Source of the DNA: Pseudodesulfovibrio pelocollis
GTDB taxonomy: Bacteria; Desulfobacterota; Desulfovibrionia; Desulfovibrionales; Desulfovibrionaceae
Length of the DNA: 64,000 nt
Reading direction: 5' to 3'
Assembly (NCBI RefSeq): GCF_030282845.1
Contig: NZ_JASTWE010000006.1
Coordinates: 1 to 64,000, forward strand
Shown: one piece after another, positions 19,253-28,970 of the stretch
Numbering within the stretch: the first letter of the stretch is position 1
How the letters are laid out: every line of letters begins with the position of its first letter
Made by a program: the position numbers and the translations under genes
Notes under the pieces: model-generated
Seen by the model: only the letters and a program-made list of their open reading frames with translations
Databases searched by the model: none
What the model was told of the DNA's origin: nothing

Positions 19253-20956
19253 ATGCCCTGCATCTGGAAAGCCCGCGGCGAAAGTCGGCCGCCCTCGTCC
19301 GAGACCATGGCCGAGCAATTGTCCGTGTCCCCGCTCATCGTGGACATCCTCTGGAACCGTGGGATGGCCTCGGTGGAGGAGATGGACCGATTCCTCTCGC
19401 CGGGCCTGCGCCATCTGGCCCAGCCCTCTGAGATTCCCGGCCTGATGGACGCGGCCGAAGTGGTGGTGCGCGGCCTGGCCGCGGGGCGCACCCTGGCCGT
19501 GTGGGGCGACTACGACGTGGACGGCATCACGGCCACGGTCCTGCTCAAGGAATTCTTCGCCGCGCGCGGCATCGCAATCATGCACCACCTGCCCAACCGC
19601 ATGGAGGAGGGCTACGGCATGAACGTTCCGGGCGTGGAGCGGCTGGCCGCCCAGGGCGCGGGCGTGCTCCTGACCGTGGACTGCGGCATCTCGGACATCG
19701 CGCCCGTGGCCCGCGCCCGGGAGCTGGGCATGCTGGTGGCCGTGACCGATCACCACCTGCCCGGCGACACCCTGCCCGACGCCCACGCCATCTGCGATCC
19801 GCGCCTGCGCGAGGGCGGCCCGTGCGACGATCTGGCCGGGGTGGGCGTGGCCTTCATGCTTGCCTGCGCGCTGAACCGGATGCTGCCGGGCGAGCCCATG
19901 GATGTGCGCCCGCTGCTCGATCTGGTGGCGCTGGGCACCGTGGCCGACGTGGTCCAGCTCACCGGCCAGAATCGCATCCTGGTCAAGAACGGGCTTTTGG
20001 TCATCAAGGATGCGGCCCGGCCCGGTATGGCCGCCCTGAAGATGGTCAGCGAATACGAGCGCAAGGCCGAGCTTGGAGCCGGACAGATCGGCTTCAACCT
20101 CGCCCCGCGTGTCAACGCGGCCGGGCGCATGGGCGATCCGGGCAAGGCCCTGGCCCTGCTCCTGGCCCCAAGCCTCGACGAGGCTATGCCCATTGCCCGG
20201 GAACTCGACGCCATCAACCTGGAGCGCCGCCGCCAGGAGCAGGATATCGCCGAAGAGGCCCTGGCCCAGGCCGAGACCATGCGGCACATGGCCGGGCTGG
20301 TGCTCCACGCCGACCACTGGCATCCGGGCATCATCGGCATCGTGGCCTCGCGGGTGGTGGAGCGCTACTACCGGCCCACCCTCATGCTCTGCTCGCGCGA
20401 AGATACCGGCCTGCTCAAGGGGTCGGGCCGCAGCATTTCCGAGTTTGACCTTCATGAAAGCCTCAAGTCCGTCAGCCCGCTGCTGGCCGGGTTCGGCGGG
20501 CACAAGCAGGCGGCCGGGCTTTCCCTTGATCCGGCCAATCTCGACGCCCTGCGGCAGGGCTTCAACGAGGCAGTCATAGCCAAGCTTGGCCCGGAGCCGC
20601 TGACCCCGACCCTCAAGCTCGACCGCCAGTTGCCCTTTGGCGAGATCACCAACACCCTGCTCAACGAGCTTGAGCTGCTCCAGCCCTTTGGCCTTGGCAA
20701 CCCGGAGCCGGTCTTTGCCTCCGCGCCCGTGACCGTGGCCGAGTACCGCCTGTTCGGCCGCGACAACGAACACGTCAAGCTCGTGCTGGCCGACGCCGAG
20801 AGCGGAGCCAGGCTGTCGGGCAAGGCCTGGCGCATGGGCCGCGAGTTCCCGCGCAATACCAAGGGACAGGCCATGCGTTTCGCCTTTACCCCCAAGATCG
20901 ACCGCTACCGGGGCATCCCGAGCATCGACCTGCGCATCCGCGACTGGCTGGTGTAG
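19253..20956 (+). CDS. recJ: RecJ single-strand-specific 5'-3' exonuclease
   Basis: DHH-superfamily exonuclease for recombination and mismatch repair; 567 residues from ATG 19253. Motif I is GDYDVDG (85-91), the DHH motif is TDHHLP (166-168), and DHHA1 shows FGGHKQAAGLSLD. The C-terminal OB region (LLQPFGLGNPEPVFASAP) is present. The longer frame that starts inside the HDOD gene is not supported. The ribosome site is weak, so translation may be coupled to the upstream gene. Confidence 0.96.
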   Translation: MPCIWKARGESRPPSSETMAEQLSVSPLIVDILWNRGMASVEEMDRFLSPGLRHLAQPSEIPGLMDAAEVVVRGLAAGRTLAVWGDYDVDGITATVLLKEFFAARGIAIMHHLPNRMEEGYGMNVPGVERLAAQGAGVLLTVDCGISDIAPVARARELGMLVAVTDHHLPGDTLPDAHAICDPRLREGGPCDDLAGVGVAFMLACALNRMLPGEPMDVRPLLDLVALGTVADVVQLTGQNRILVKNGLLVIKDAARPGMAALKMVSEYERKAELGAGQIGFNLAPRVNAAGRMGDPGKALALLLAPSLDEAMPIARELDAINLERRRQEQDIAEEALAQAETMRHMAGLVLHADHWHPGIIGIVASRVVERYYRPTLMLCSREDTGLLKGSGRSISEFDLHESLKSVSPLLAGFGGHKQAAGLSLDPANLDALRQGFNEAVIAKLGPEPLTPTLKLDRQLPFGEITNTLLNELELLQPFGLGNPEPVFASAPVTVAEYRLFGRDNEHVKLVLADAESGARLSGKAWRMGREFPRNTKGQAMRFAFTPKIDRYRGIPSIDLRIRDWLV

Positions 20957-21212
20957 CCTTTCCCCGCAGTTCGCGGCATCGAAGCCGCCGCTGCCAACCA
21001 TCTGCATTGATTCATCCTTATATTTGCGTGGGCAGCTTGTGCCGCTGCGTGCGGCAGGATACTGTGAGCCGCAACCCCGAGGCGTAGCAGAAGGTGTTTT
21101 CACCCCTGCCGTACGGTGATGGCGCGGGGTTGCAGGGGTTTCCGGGATGTGTCGTGATGACAAGGGCGATGGGTTTGCGGTCGTTTTCTTTGGAAACAGC
21201 AAGGAGAGAGCA

Positions 21213-22091
21213 ATGCGTTGCAAGCGGATTTGCGGTTTCTTGTGCGTGCTTGTTGTGATGGCTGCCATTGTCGGCGGGTATGGCTGGCGGACCGCATCGG
21301 CGACAGCCGAGGTCGTTGCTTCCGGTCAGATGCCCCTGGCGGCCGAGGCGTCGGGTCGGGGATCGATCAAGACCATCGGCATCATCGGCGGGGTGAGTTG
21401 GGCGTCGTCCATTGAATACTACCGCCTGATGAACGAGATGGTTCGCGACAGGCTGGGCGGGGTGAGTTCCGCCCAGATACTGCTTTTTTCCATTGAATTC
21501 GGCGAGTTTTCCAAACAGGAGCGGCTGGCCGACAAGGGTGACTGGACGTTGATGACCCAAACCATCCTCGACGCCGCGCGGCGACTGCAACGAGGCGGGG
21601 CCGACTTCATCGTCGTCGCGTCCAATACTCTCAATTCCCTTGCCGATTCCATTGAGCGGGAAGTGGGGCTTCCAGTTCTCCACATCGCGGACGTCACGGG
21701 TGAGGCGATCAGGAAACGCGGGCTCACCACCGTGGCGCTGCTCGGGACCACCTACACCATGGAGCAGCCCTTCTACCGCGAGCGGCTCGAAAAACGCGGC
21801 ATCAGGGTCGTCATCCCGAACCAGGAAGAGCGCGATTACATCAATGCCGTGATCTTCGACGAACTGTGCGCCAACAGGATCAGAAAGGAGTCGCGGGATG
21901 GATATGTCAGGATCATCAACCGACTTCAGAAAGAGGAGAAGGTGGAGGGGGTCATTCTGGGCTGCACCGAGATTCCCCTGCTGATCAAACAGGAGGATGT
22001 TTCCATCCCGGTTTTCGACACCACGGCAATCCATGCCGAGGCCGCAGTGGAATACTCCCTGTCCGATCTGAAGAAAAGGCCGGTGAACTGA
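21213..22091 (+). CDS. Exported aspartate/glutamate racemase-family protein, Ser in place of first catalytic Cys
   Basis: A 292-residue protein with an N-terminal hydrophobic segment (about 6-28) that looks like a Sec signal or anchor, then the racemase fold starting at TIGIIGGVSWASSIEYYRLMN. Family racemases use two Cys. Here the first position reads ASNTLNSLAD with Ser137, and the second is intact as GCTEIPLL with Cys251. Asymmetric members such as YgeA also lack the first Cys and act on L-to-D or other substrates. AAGGAGAG precedes ATG 21213. An envelope location is inferred. It is isolated: 256 bp upstream without a gene, and convergent with lipA. Confidence 0.82.
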   Translation: MRCKRICGFLCVLVVMAAIVGGYGWRTASATAEVVASGQMPLAAEASGRGSIKTIGIIGGVSWASSIEYYRLMNEMVRDRLGGVSSAQILLFSIEFGEFSKQERLADKGDWTLMTQTILDAARRLQRGGADFIVVASNTLNSLADSIEREVGLPVLHIADVTGEAIRKRGLTTVALLGTTYTMEQPFYRERLEKRGIRVVIPNQEERDYINAVIFDELCANRIRKESRDGYVRIINRLQKEEKVEGVILGCTEIPLLIKQEDVSIPVFDTTAIHAEAAVEYSLSDLKKRPVN

Positions 22092-22131
22092 CGAAGGGTG
22101 GGGCCTGACCCGCCTCTCCCAGAGAAAGCGG

Positions 22132-23040
22132 TTACGCCGTCGGGCCTGGTTTGTCCGTTCCTTGTCCCTTCGCCACGAACTGCGCCGCGTTGTAGCTTGA
22201 GCGGACCAGGGGCGCGCTGAAGACGTGGCGGATGCCGCGTTCGCGCCCTTGGACGGCATAGGCGTCGAAGGCGGCTGGCTCCACGTAGCGGGCCACGGGG
22301 GGATGCTGGCGCGAGGGGCGCATGTACTGGCCTATGGTGACGATGTCGCAGCCGATGGCGGCCAGGTCGTCGAGCACGGGCAGGATCTGGGCGTCGGTCT
22401 CGCCCAGGCCCACCATGATGCCGCTCTTGGTGGGGATGGCTGGGGCCAGCTGTTTTGACCGCTCAAGGAGTGTCAGGCTCTGGCGGTAGTCGGCCTGGGG
22501 CCGGATGGCCGGATACAGGACGGGCACGGTCTCAAGGTTGTGGTTGAGCACGTCGGGCCGGGCGTCGAGCACGCTGTGCAGGGCTGCCTCGTCGCCCCGG
22601 AAGTCGGGGATGAGCACCTCCACGGTGCAGTCCGGCAGGGTCTGGCGCACGGCCCGGATGGTGGCCGCGAAGTGTCCGGCCCCGCCGTCGGGCAGGTCGT
22701 CGCGGGTGACCGAGGTGATGACCACGTGCTTGAGATCGAGCCTGCGCGCCCCCTCGGCCACGCGGGCGGGCTCGTCGGCCTCCAGCGGCTCCAGGCGGCC
22801 CGGGGCGATGTTGCAGAAGGCGCAGTTGCGAGAACACACGCATCCCATGATCAGGAAGGTGGCCACGTTCCTTGAGAAACACTCCCACTTGTTGGGGCAC
22901 TTGGCGCTCTGGCAGACCGTGTTCAGGCGCAGGTCGTCCATGAGCCCGGCCGTGCTCGAAAACCGCTCATTGCCGGGCAGTCTGATCCGCAGCCAGGGCG
23001 GAATCCGCAAAGGCTTTTCTGAATTCGCGTGAGAAGACAT
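22132..23040 (-). CDS. lipA: Lipoyl synthase
   Basis: Radical-SAM enzyme that inserts two sulfurs into octanoyl-lysine; 302 residues. The auxiliary cluster is C43-X4-C48-X5-C54 ([14 protein letters not shown]), the SAM cluster is C69-X3-C73-X2-C76 (CSRNCAFC), and the serine ligand motif RSSYNA is at the C-terminus. An extra Cys67 lies just before the SAM cluster. The first 40 residues include the conserved [10 protein letters not shown], so the start cannot be far downstream even though it overlaps the end of lipB by 74 bp. Confidence 0.96.
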   Translation of the reverse strand: MSSHANSEKPLRIPPWLRIRLPGNERFSSTAGLMDDLRLNTVCQSAKCPNKWECFSRNVATFLIMGCVCSRNCAFCNIAPGRLEPLEADEPARVAEGARRLDLKHVVITSVTRDDLPDGGAGHFAATIRAVRQTLPDCTVEVLIPDFRGDEAALHSVLDARPDVLNHNLETVPVLYPAIRPQADYRQSLTLLERSKQLAPAIPTKSGIMVGLGETDAQILPVLDDLAAIGCDIVTIGQYMRPSRQHPPVARYVEPAAFDAYAVQGRERGIRHVFSAPLVRSSYNAAQFVAKGQGTDKPGPTA

Positions 23041-23629
23041 GCTTGACTTCCTCGATGGTGATGTCGCGGTCGGCCTCGGCGCTCAGGGAGGTGGGCCGCG
23101 CCCCTGCTATGCCGCACAGGGTGATAATGTCGAACAGGCTCACGTCGCGGCCCACATTGAGGGCCAGGCCGTGATAGGTGACCCAGCGGCGCACGCCGAT
23201 GCCCATTGAGCATATTTTGCGGCTTTCGTCCACCCACACCCCGGGATGGCCGGGGCGGCGCATCGTGGCGACCCCAAAGGCGGCGCAGGTGGCGATGACC
23301 GCCGCCTCCATGTCGTGAAAGAACCGGCGCATGCCGCCGGGCCGTTTCTCCACCCGCCAGATGGGATAGGCCACCAGCTGGCCCGGAAAGTGGCAGGTGA
23401 TGTTGCCCCCGCGCGCCGTGCGGGCCAGTTCGATGCCCTGGGCGGCCAGGAACGATGCGTCCACATGCAGGTTCTCGGTCCCGCCCTGGCGGCCCAGGGT
23501 GATGACCTTGGGGTGCTCCAGCAGAAAGAGCGTGTTGTCGCATTCATCCGCCGTGACCCTGTCCAGGGTTTCGAGCTGAATCGCCTCGGCCTGGGCGTAG
23601 CTGATGAGTCCGAGGTCGGTGATGATCAT
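22967..23629 (-). CDS. lipB: Octanoyl-[acyl carrier protein]:protein N-octanoyltransferase
   Basis: Transfers octanoate from ACP to lipoyl domains; 220 residues. The active-site Cys172 is in [14 protein letters not shown], the conserved Lys138 in [18 protein letters not shown], and [17 protein letters not shown] forms the substrate loop. The start is ATG 23629, which overlaps the rsm22-like stop as ATGA; a longer frame to 23707 lies inside that gene. The 3' end overlaps lipA by 74 bp. Together the two genes give the full endogenous lipoylation route. Confidence 0.95.
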   Translation of the reverse strand: MIITDLGLISYAQAEAIQLETLDRVTADECDNTLFLLEHPKVITLGRQGGTENLHVDASFLAAQGIELARTARGGNITCHFPGQLVAYPIWRVEKRPGGMRRFFHDMEAAVIATCAAFGVATMRRPGHPGVWVDESRKICSMGIGVRRWVTYHGLALNVGRDVSLFDIITLCGIAGARPTSLSAEADRDITIEEVKHVFSREFRKAFADSALAADQTARQ

Positions 23630-24753
23630 TTCGATTCGACGGGGCCGGGCTTGTAGGGGAGCAGCAGGGCGCCGGACTTGAGATCCGTCCTTGGCGTGGC
23701 CGGCCACTGCGGGATGATTGCCTGCCCGGGGAACAGGGGGCGGTGCCTGCCGTAGTCCATCAGGGTCAACCCCTTGTCCGAGCAGGCGTACTGCCCGAGG
23801 CCGCCATGCAAGGGGAAGGGCTCGGAGATGAGGCGCACCGCGCCGAAATCCTTGGCCCCCTTGCGCGAGAGATAGAGGAAATTGAGCGACACGCCGGTCT
23901 TCTCAAGCCGCGCTTCGGACGAAAGCAACTCAAGCCACTTGGGCGCGCCCTTGATCGAGAGATTGAAGTGGCACCAGGGGGCGCCTTGGCCCGTGGCGGG
24001 CATGGGACACTCCAGGGTGTGCGGGCAGGGGGCGATGGGCATGAATCCGTGGGCCATGAACTGGCCGCGCATCTCGGCGATGATGCGGCCGGTCAGGCGC
24101 ACCCCGGTCTCGATGAGCAGGATGCGGCCGGTCTCCTTGCACGCGCCGGTCATGTGCCGGGCGAGCTTTTCGGCCTGGGGCCGGGCGATGCGGCCGGACC
24201 AGTCCAGCTCGTTGAAGGCGTTGGCCGCGATGATCATATCCGCCTTGCGCAGGATGCGGTCGGTGAAGGCCGCCTTGACCGTCTTGACGCGCCACGGGGT
24301 GTCGCCCGCCACGGCGTTGAAGAGTCTGAGGCCTTCCTGCATGGCTTTGGGCACCCGGTCCATGCAGGTGAAGGTGAGCTTGCGCCCCCGCAGATGCGGC
24401 CGCGACATCCACAGGGCGATGACCGAGGTGAGCGGGCCGGAGCCGAGGTCCACCACCTCGCCGTCGTCGGGTATGTCCAGCTCCATGCCGCCGAAGAGGC
24501 GCGACATGCGGTAGAGGTTCCACGGCAGGAAATAGCACAGGTAGGGCGAGAGGAACCGGGCCTCTCCCATGTAGTCGAGCCGCCGCTCGGAGCGCTCGTT
24601 GGTCAGGCTGCGCGACATGTCGCGGATGTCGTACTTGAGCTGCTCCCGATGCTTGGCCTTGAGCGGCCAGACCTGCTTGAGGATGTCGCCAAAGCGTTCC
24701 AGCTCGGCCGTGTTCTCGAACGTGATGTTGGGAAAAAGGCTGTCAATCGACAT
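23626..24753 (-). CDS. Rsm22-like ribosomal small-subunit methyltransferase family protein
   Basis: A 375-residue protein of the Rsm22 family (PF09243). The SAM-binding region is [19 protein letters not shown], and the family zinc/cluster motif appears as [21 protein letters not shown] near residue 250. Mitochondrial Rsm22 homologues act in small-subunit assembly, possibly with an iron-sulfur cluster; the bacterial role is not established. The start overlaps the end of the RACo-like gene by 11 bp, and its stop overlaps the lipB start by 4 bp, so it is firmly embedded in this operon. Confidence 0.85.
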   Translation of the reverse strand: MSIDSLFPNITFENTAELERFGDILKQVWPLKAKHREQLKYDIRDMSRSLTNERSERRLDYMGEARFLSPYLCYFLPWNLYRMSRLFGGMELDIPDDGEVVDLGSGPLTSVIALWMSRPHLRGRKLTFTCMDRVPKAMQEGLRLFNAVAGDTPWRVKTVKAAFTDRILRKADMIIAANAFNELDWSGRIARPQAEKLARHMTGACKETGRILLIETGVRLTGRIIAEMRGQFMAHGFMPIAPCPHTLECPMPATGQGAPWCHFNLSIKGAPKWLELLSSEARLEKTGVSLNFLYLSRKGAKDFGAVRLISEPFPLHGGLGQYACSDKGLTLMDYGRHRPLFPGQAIIPQWPATPRTDLKSGALLLPYKPGPVESK

Positions 24754-26344
24754 GGGTGAAGCGCATCCTTTGCATGAACCTGTGGCCGAAGGAGGGATCG
24801 GCGGTCAGGTCGAGGGCGGTTATGGTGTCCGGCAGCGTCCGGGCAAAGGCCCGTGCCCCGGGATCGGTCACGAGCTTCTCTGTACCCTTGAGCGAGGTGT
24901 TGCCCGCCTTGACGGTTCTGGCTCCCAGGCCGGGCGGCAGGAAACCCAGCGTCTCCAGGTCGTCCAAGGAGACATGCTCGCCCAGGGCCCCGGCGACATG
25001 CACGGCGGCCAGTCGGGACGGGGACAGCCCGGCCTCGGCCAGCAGGGCGGACATGGCTAGGTTGAAGGCCGCCTTGACCTTGAGGATTTCCTCCACGTCC
25101 GAAGCCGGGAGAAAGAGCCCGTGGTCAAGGGCCAGGGCAGGCTCGTCGGCCAGGGTGGTCAGCCGGGCGGCCAGCCTTGCCGCCAGCGGGGTGGTGCCGG
25201 TGGCGAAGTGGCCCGCATCGTCGAGCACGCCATGGCGCAGCAGGATGGCGGTCAGGGAAATATAGCCCGTGCCGGTCATGGCGGTGGGCGGCCCGTCGGC
25301 CGAATCCCCCTCGAAACGCACGGGCGCGAGGCCCTGCGGGGTCAGCCGGAAGCCGGTGATGGTGGACGGCCCGGCGGTGCGGCCAAAGGAGAGGCCGACA
25401 CCCTCCAGGGCCGGACCCATGGGCACGCTGGCCACCAGCCGTCGATCTGGCGACAGGGCCAGGACAAACTCGCCGTTGGTGCCCAGGTCGGCCAGTAGAA
25501 AGGGATAGTGCGGTGCGCTGCCGTACTCGATGGCCACCAGCCCGGCGCTGATGTCCGCGCCCACGAAAGGGGCCAGCAGCGGCGGGATGTGGGCCGGGGG
25601 CAACCCTGCCCCAAGCCTTCGCTCGTCGCCGCCCGCGTAGGTCAGGGCGTAGGGCGCGGCGGCCAGCCCGTCTGGCTGCATGCCGAGCAGGATGTAGGTC
25701 ATGGCCGGGTTGCCGGACACGGCCAGTCCGGTGCACGCGCCGCCCATGTTCCGGGCGGCCATGGCCGCGATCTCGGCCAGCCGGTCAAGGATCAGGGCGC
25801 GCAGCACAAAGCGGCCCTCGGCGGTGGCGGCCACGGCCAGCCGGGACATGATCTCGCTGCCCAGGCCGGTCTGGGGGTTGAGTTCCTGGCCCGTGGCCAC
25901 AGGCTGGCCGTCGGCCAGGACCGTCCAGTGGATGGAGGTGGTGCCGAGGTCCACCGCCAAGACGAAGTCTCCTCCGGCCAAGACGAAGCCGCCTCCGGCC
26001 GGGGCCGCGTCTCCCCCGGATGAAGCCAGGGCGCGCACGGCGCGGGCGCTGCGCACCGGGGCCGGAATCTCCACCTCGCACGGCTCGGACGGATGCAGGC
26101 AGGCCAGCCGCCATCCCTGGTTCAGGGCGTCGCGGCCGAGTTTCTTCAGTTCCTCGCCGGTGGAATCGGGCGGGGCGGAGACGAAGCGCACGCGGCACAG
26201 GCCGCACTTGCCCAGGCCCGAGCACAGCGGCACGTCGTGCCACAAACGGCTCAGGAAGATGGTCCGGGCCAGGCTCTCGCCCAGGCGCGGCTCAAGGGCC
26301 AGGTGGCCGCCGTCTGCGGTGTGTATCAGTATGCTCACGATCAT
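24743..26344 (-). CDS. 2Fe-2S ferredoxin-ASKHA (DUF4445) protein, RACo-like
   Basis: A 533-residue protein. The N-terminus has the plant-type ferredoxin cysteine spacing C41-X5-C47-X2-C50-X31-C82 (CSGLGKCGLC). A linker with AAPAGGGFVLAGGDFVLA leads into an ASKHA ATPase-like domain: VDLGTTSIHWTVLADGQ, then LADLGTNGEFVLAL, VAGALGEHVSLDDLETLGFLP. This is the architecture of reductive activators of corrinoid proteins (RACo/RamA-like). A role in keeping a cobalamin enzyme reduced is inferred from family and from the adjacent cobalamin genes. No corrinoid methyltransferase is in the window. Confidence 0.82.
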   Translation of the reverse strand: MIVSILIHTADGGHLALEPRLGESLARTIFLSRLWHDVPLCSGLGKCGLCRVRFVSAPPDSTGEELKKLGRDALNQGWRLACLHPSEPCEVEIPAPVRSARAVRALASSGGDAAPAGGGFVLAGGDFVLAVDLGTTSIHWTVLADGQPVATGQELNPQTGLGSEIMSRLAVAATAEGRFVLRALILDRLAEIAAMAARNMGGACTGLAVSGNPAMTYILLGMQPDGLAAAPYALTYAGGDERRLGAGLPPAHIPPLLAPFVGADISAGLVAIEYGSAPHYPFLLADLGTNGEFVLALSPDRRLVASVPMGPALEGVGLSFGRTAGPSTITGFRLTPQGLAPVRFEGDSADGPPTAMTGTGYISLTAILLRHGVLDDAGHFATGTTPLAARLAARLTTLADEPALALDHGLFLPASDVEEILKVKAAFNLAMSALLAEAGLSPSRLAAVHVAGALGEHVSLDDLETLGFLPPGLGARTVKAGNTSLKGTEKLVTDPGARAFARTLPDTITALDLTADPSFGHRFMQRMRFTHVD

Positions 26345-26451
26345 GTCCCTGTGGCGGGCAGACTAGCCCATGCCCAACCGGCTGTAAATGAGCATCTGGC
26401 CCGGCCCCGGCAGGCGGGTGAGGCGCGGGGCGAGGGGAGGAGCCGGGAAAC

Positions 26452-27243
26452 TCAGCAGCGCGACAGGCGGCGCATGGCGTCGTCCAGGTGGGTCAGCCAG
26501 ATGTCCACCAGGGCGTCGTATTCCCCTGCGCCCTTGAGCACGGGCACACACTCGATGCCCGCGTCTTCGAGCCGGGTCTTCCAGCTGGTCGCCTCCTCGC
26601 CCACCATGTCGCGGGCCGCGTGCCAGCCCGCGCCAAAGAGGAAGGGCAGGAGATAGACGCGCTTCACGCCGCTCCCGGTGAACCGCTCGATGATGGTGTC
26701 GATGCCGGGCTCGGCTTCCATGGCTCCCATGTGCACGGCCTTGTCCCGCGCCTGAAAGGCCTGGTGCAGACAGTCGTAGTAGACGTTGCCGTCGTGCTTG
26801 GTGCCGTGGCCCATGAAGAGCACGGCATCGTGTTCGCTGCGGCCGTGCAGGGCCTCGGCCAGGATGGCGTCCACCACCCTGTCCACCCCGGCCTCGCCCG
26901 CCACCAGGGGAAAGCCCACCTCCACCCGGCTGAAGCCGCCGCGCAGCATCCGCTCGTTGGCCAGCTCCAGCAGGCCGTGGAACTCGGTGCCCGGGATCAG
27001 GTGCAGGGACTGGACGGCCACATGGGTGACGCCCTCGGCCAGCAGCCTGTCCAGGGCGTCGGGCACGGATTCCACTGCCTCGCCCGCCCTGGCCATGTGC
27101 CCCCGGATGGTCTTGGAGGTATAGGCCACGCACACCTGGGTTTCGGGATGCGCCCGGCGGACACACTCGGTGATGCGGGCCAGGGAGGCGACGGCGTTAT
27201 CGTGTCGTGAGCCGAAGGCTGCGAGGACGATGGCTTTCTTCAT
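26452..27243 (-). CDS. cbiK: CbiK anaerobic sirohydrochlorin cobaltochelatase
   Basis: Inserts Co2+ into sirohydrochlorin at the start of the anaerobic cobalamin pathway; 263 residues. The two metal-site histidines of CbiK are recognisable: His146 in FMGHGTKHDGN and His208 in PFLFGAGWHAARDM. AAFGSRHDNA is at the N-terminus. There is no signal peptide, so this would be the cytoplasmic form (Desulfovibrio also has periplasmic CbiK). It begins 12 bp after cbiL, and the two probably function as consecutive steps. Confidence 0.93.
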   Translation of the reverse strand: MKKAIVLAAFGSRHDNAVASLARITECVRRAHPETQVCVAYTSKTIRGHMARAGEAVESVPDALDRLLAEGVTHVAVQSLHLIPGTEFHGLLELANERMLRGGFSRVEVGFPLVAGEAGVDRVVDAILAEALHGRSEHDAVLFMGHGTKHDGNVYYDCLHQAFQARDKAVHMGAMEAEPGIDTIIERFTGSGVKRVYLLPFLFGAGWHAARDMVGEEATSWKTRLEDAGIECVPVLKGAGEYDALVDIWLTHLDDAMRRLSRC

Positions 27244-27255
27244 GTCTCGGCGCTC

Positions 27256-27972
27256 CTACTTCCCGGTGTTTTTCTTGACCAGCGCCAGCGAGAAGTAGTG
27301 CGGCGTGGCGGGCGCGTCCCTGATGTCCATGAGGATGGATTCGCCCTCCATGCCAAGGCGCGACACGAGCACGGTCTTGTCCGACAGCCGCAGCCGCTCC
27401 AGGGTGGACCGGATCTCCTCGAAATTCTTGTAGGCCTTGAGGATAACAGCGTTGTCCGCCACGTCAAGCTGGGCTTCGAGGCGCTGTGGATCGGACACGC
27501 CCGAGGTGATGAGCAGCGATTCCTTGGACTCGCACAGGACCAGCCCGATGTGGGCGGCCGCCGCGTGGAACGAGGTGATGCCCGGAATGACCTGAAGCCG
27601 GATGGTCGGGTCCGTGGCCAGCAGGGTGCGCTGGAGGTAGCCGTAGGTGGAGTATGTCAGCGGGTCGCCCAGGGTGATGAAGGCGGCGTCCAGCCCCTGG
27701 TCCAGCACCCGGGCCACGGCCTTGGCGTTGGCTTCCCAGGCCGCGTTCAGCTCTGCATCGTCCTTGGTCATGGGAAATCCGAGATGCTCCACGCGCACGT
27801 TCGCCTTGAGGTGAGGGCGAGCGATGTCATAGGCCGTGGAGTAGTCGTTTTTGGTGGAGGAGGCGGCAAAGATGACGTCCACCTGCCCCAGGGCGCGGAC
27901 CGCCTTGAGGGTGAGCAGTTCCGGGTCGCCGGGGCCGACGCCGATGCCGTAGAGGGTGCCTTTTTGTGTCAT
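27256..27972 (-). CDS. cbiL: Precorrin-2 / cobalt-factor-II C20-methyltransferase
   Basis: SAM-dependent methyltransferase of the CobI/CbiL group, 238 residues. GTLYGIGVGPGDPELLTLKA is the N-terminal tetrapyrrole methylase motif, DAAFITLGDPLTYSTYGYLQ the central one, and VIPGITSFHAAAAHIGLVLC the substrate loop. The start is ATG 27972, preceded by GGGAGAA; the 635-residue frame that runs on upstream crosses the BtuF-like gene and is not real. It acts on cobalt-factor II, the expected product of the neighbouring CbiK. Confidence 0.93.
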   Translation of the reverse strand: MTQKGTLYGIGVGPGDPELLTLKAVRALGQVDVIFAASSTKNDYSTAYDIARPHLKANVRVEHLGFPMTKDDAELNAAWEANAKAVARVLDQGLDAAFITLGDPLTYSTYGYLQRTLLATDPTIRLQVIPGITSFHAAAAHIGLVLCESKESLLITSGVSDPQRLEAQLDVADNAVILKAYKNFEEIRSTLERLRLSDKTVLVSRLGMEGESILMDIRDAPATPHYFSLALVKKNTGK

Positions 27973-28013
27973 GTAATGGATTCTCCCGTGGGCCTTTCGC
28001 GCCGGGGTGTTTG

Positions 28014-28970
28014 TCAGTTCCAGGCCGTGGGATGGAGCAGGGTGTGGACCGTTTCGATGCCGCGCAGCAGCCGCATGGTGGGCCGCGAGACCAGCCGCTC
28101 GTCCACCAGAAAGACATTGCGGTCGCGCACGGCCTTGATGCGCGACGCCGCCGGGCCGGTGGCGATGTCCCTGACGGTCACCGAGTTCATCGCGCCGTAT
28201 TGCGTGAGGTAGACGTCGATCTGCGAGGATTTGGCCAGCATGCGTTCCAGGCCGTAGTCCGCGATGTTGGTACCCTCGCGAGAGGCCGCGTCGGCGGCCA
28301 CGTTGCGTCCTCCGGCCGTTTCCAGCACGAAGATGGGCATGGAGCCTGGGGCAAAGGTGGCAAACCTGCGGTGGATGGACTCGAAGAACACGCCGGGCCG
28401 CCGGGCCGGGTCGATGCTTTCCATCCGCTGCCGGGCCAGGACAAGTCCGTCCTTGAACCGGCCGACCATTTCCTCGGCCTGCACCTCCCTGCCTGTCAGG
28501 GTGCCCAGGGTGCGCCAGTAGTCGTACATCTCGGAGACGGTGTCCGGCTGCAGGGCGGCGACGGTGACGCCGTGGCGCTCCAAGGCGGCCCACAGGTCGG
28601 GCTGGTCGGCCTGCTGCATGGGCCTGATGAGTATCAGGTCCGGCCGGGCGGCCAGGAGCTTGTCCACGCTGTCGCGGGCAGTGAAGGCAGGTTTTTCGAG
28701 GGCGGTGGAGGGGAAGTCCTCGTGCTCGGTGACGCCGATTATTGCGTCGTCCAGGCCGAGTTGGAAGAGGTTTTCCGTGTGGGCGGAATAGAGCGAGATG
28801 ATCCGGGTGAAGGGCGCGGACACCCCGATGACGCGCCCGGTGTCGTCCCGGACGCTCTGGGCCGGGGCCGGGCCGGGCAGCAGCGTCATGACCATGAGCA
28901 GGGCCAGGATGAGGCGCAGGGCGAGGGGGGACAGGGAGTGAAGAGAGAGTGTGGTGCGCAGGCGGGTCAT
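28014..28970 (-). CDS. BtuF/FecB-type ABC transporter substrate-binding protein
   Basis: A 318-residue periplasmic protein with a signal peptide (TRLRTT, a Leu-rich core, PGPAPAQ/S). The mature part is a class III binding protein: DDTGRVIGVSAPFTRIISLYSAHTENLFQLG, DAIIGVTEHEDFP, then LLAARPDLILIRPM and a C-terminal lobe. These bind vitamin B12, cobinamide or iron-siderophores; cobalamin or a corrinoid is the likeliest ligand because cbiL and cbiK follow directly, but cobalt or iron chelates cannot be excluded. The permease and ATPase genes are not adjacent. AAGGA lies 6 nt before ATG 28970. The frame stays open upstream to 29276, which would bury the signal peptide. Confidence 0.85.
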   Translation of the reverse strand: MTRLRTTLSLHSLSPLALRLILALLMVMTLLPGPAPAQSVRDDTGRVIGVSAPFTRIISLYSAHTENLFQLGLDDAIIGVTEHEDFPSTALEKPAFTARDSVDKLLAARPDLILIRPMQQADQPDLWAALERHGVTVAALQPDTVSEMYDYWRTLGTLTGREVQAEEMVGRFKDGLVLARQRMESIDPARRPGVFFESIHRRFATFAPGSMPIFVLETAGGRNVAADAASREGTNIADYGLERMLAKSSQIDVYLTQYGAMNSVTVRDIATGPAASRIKAVRDRNVFLVDERLVSRPTMRLLRGIETVHTLLHPTAWN

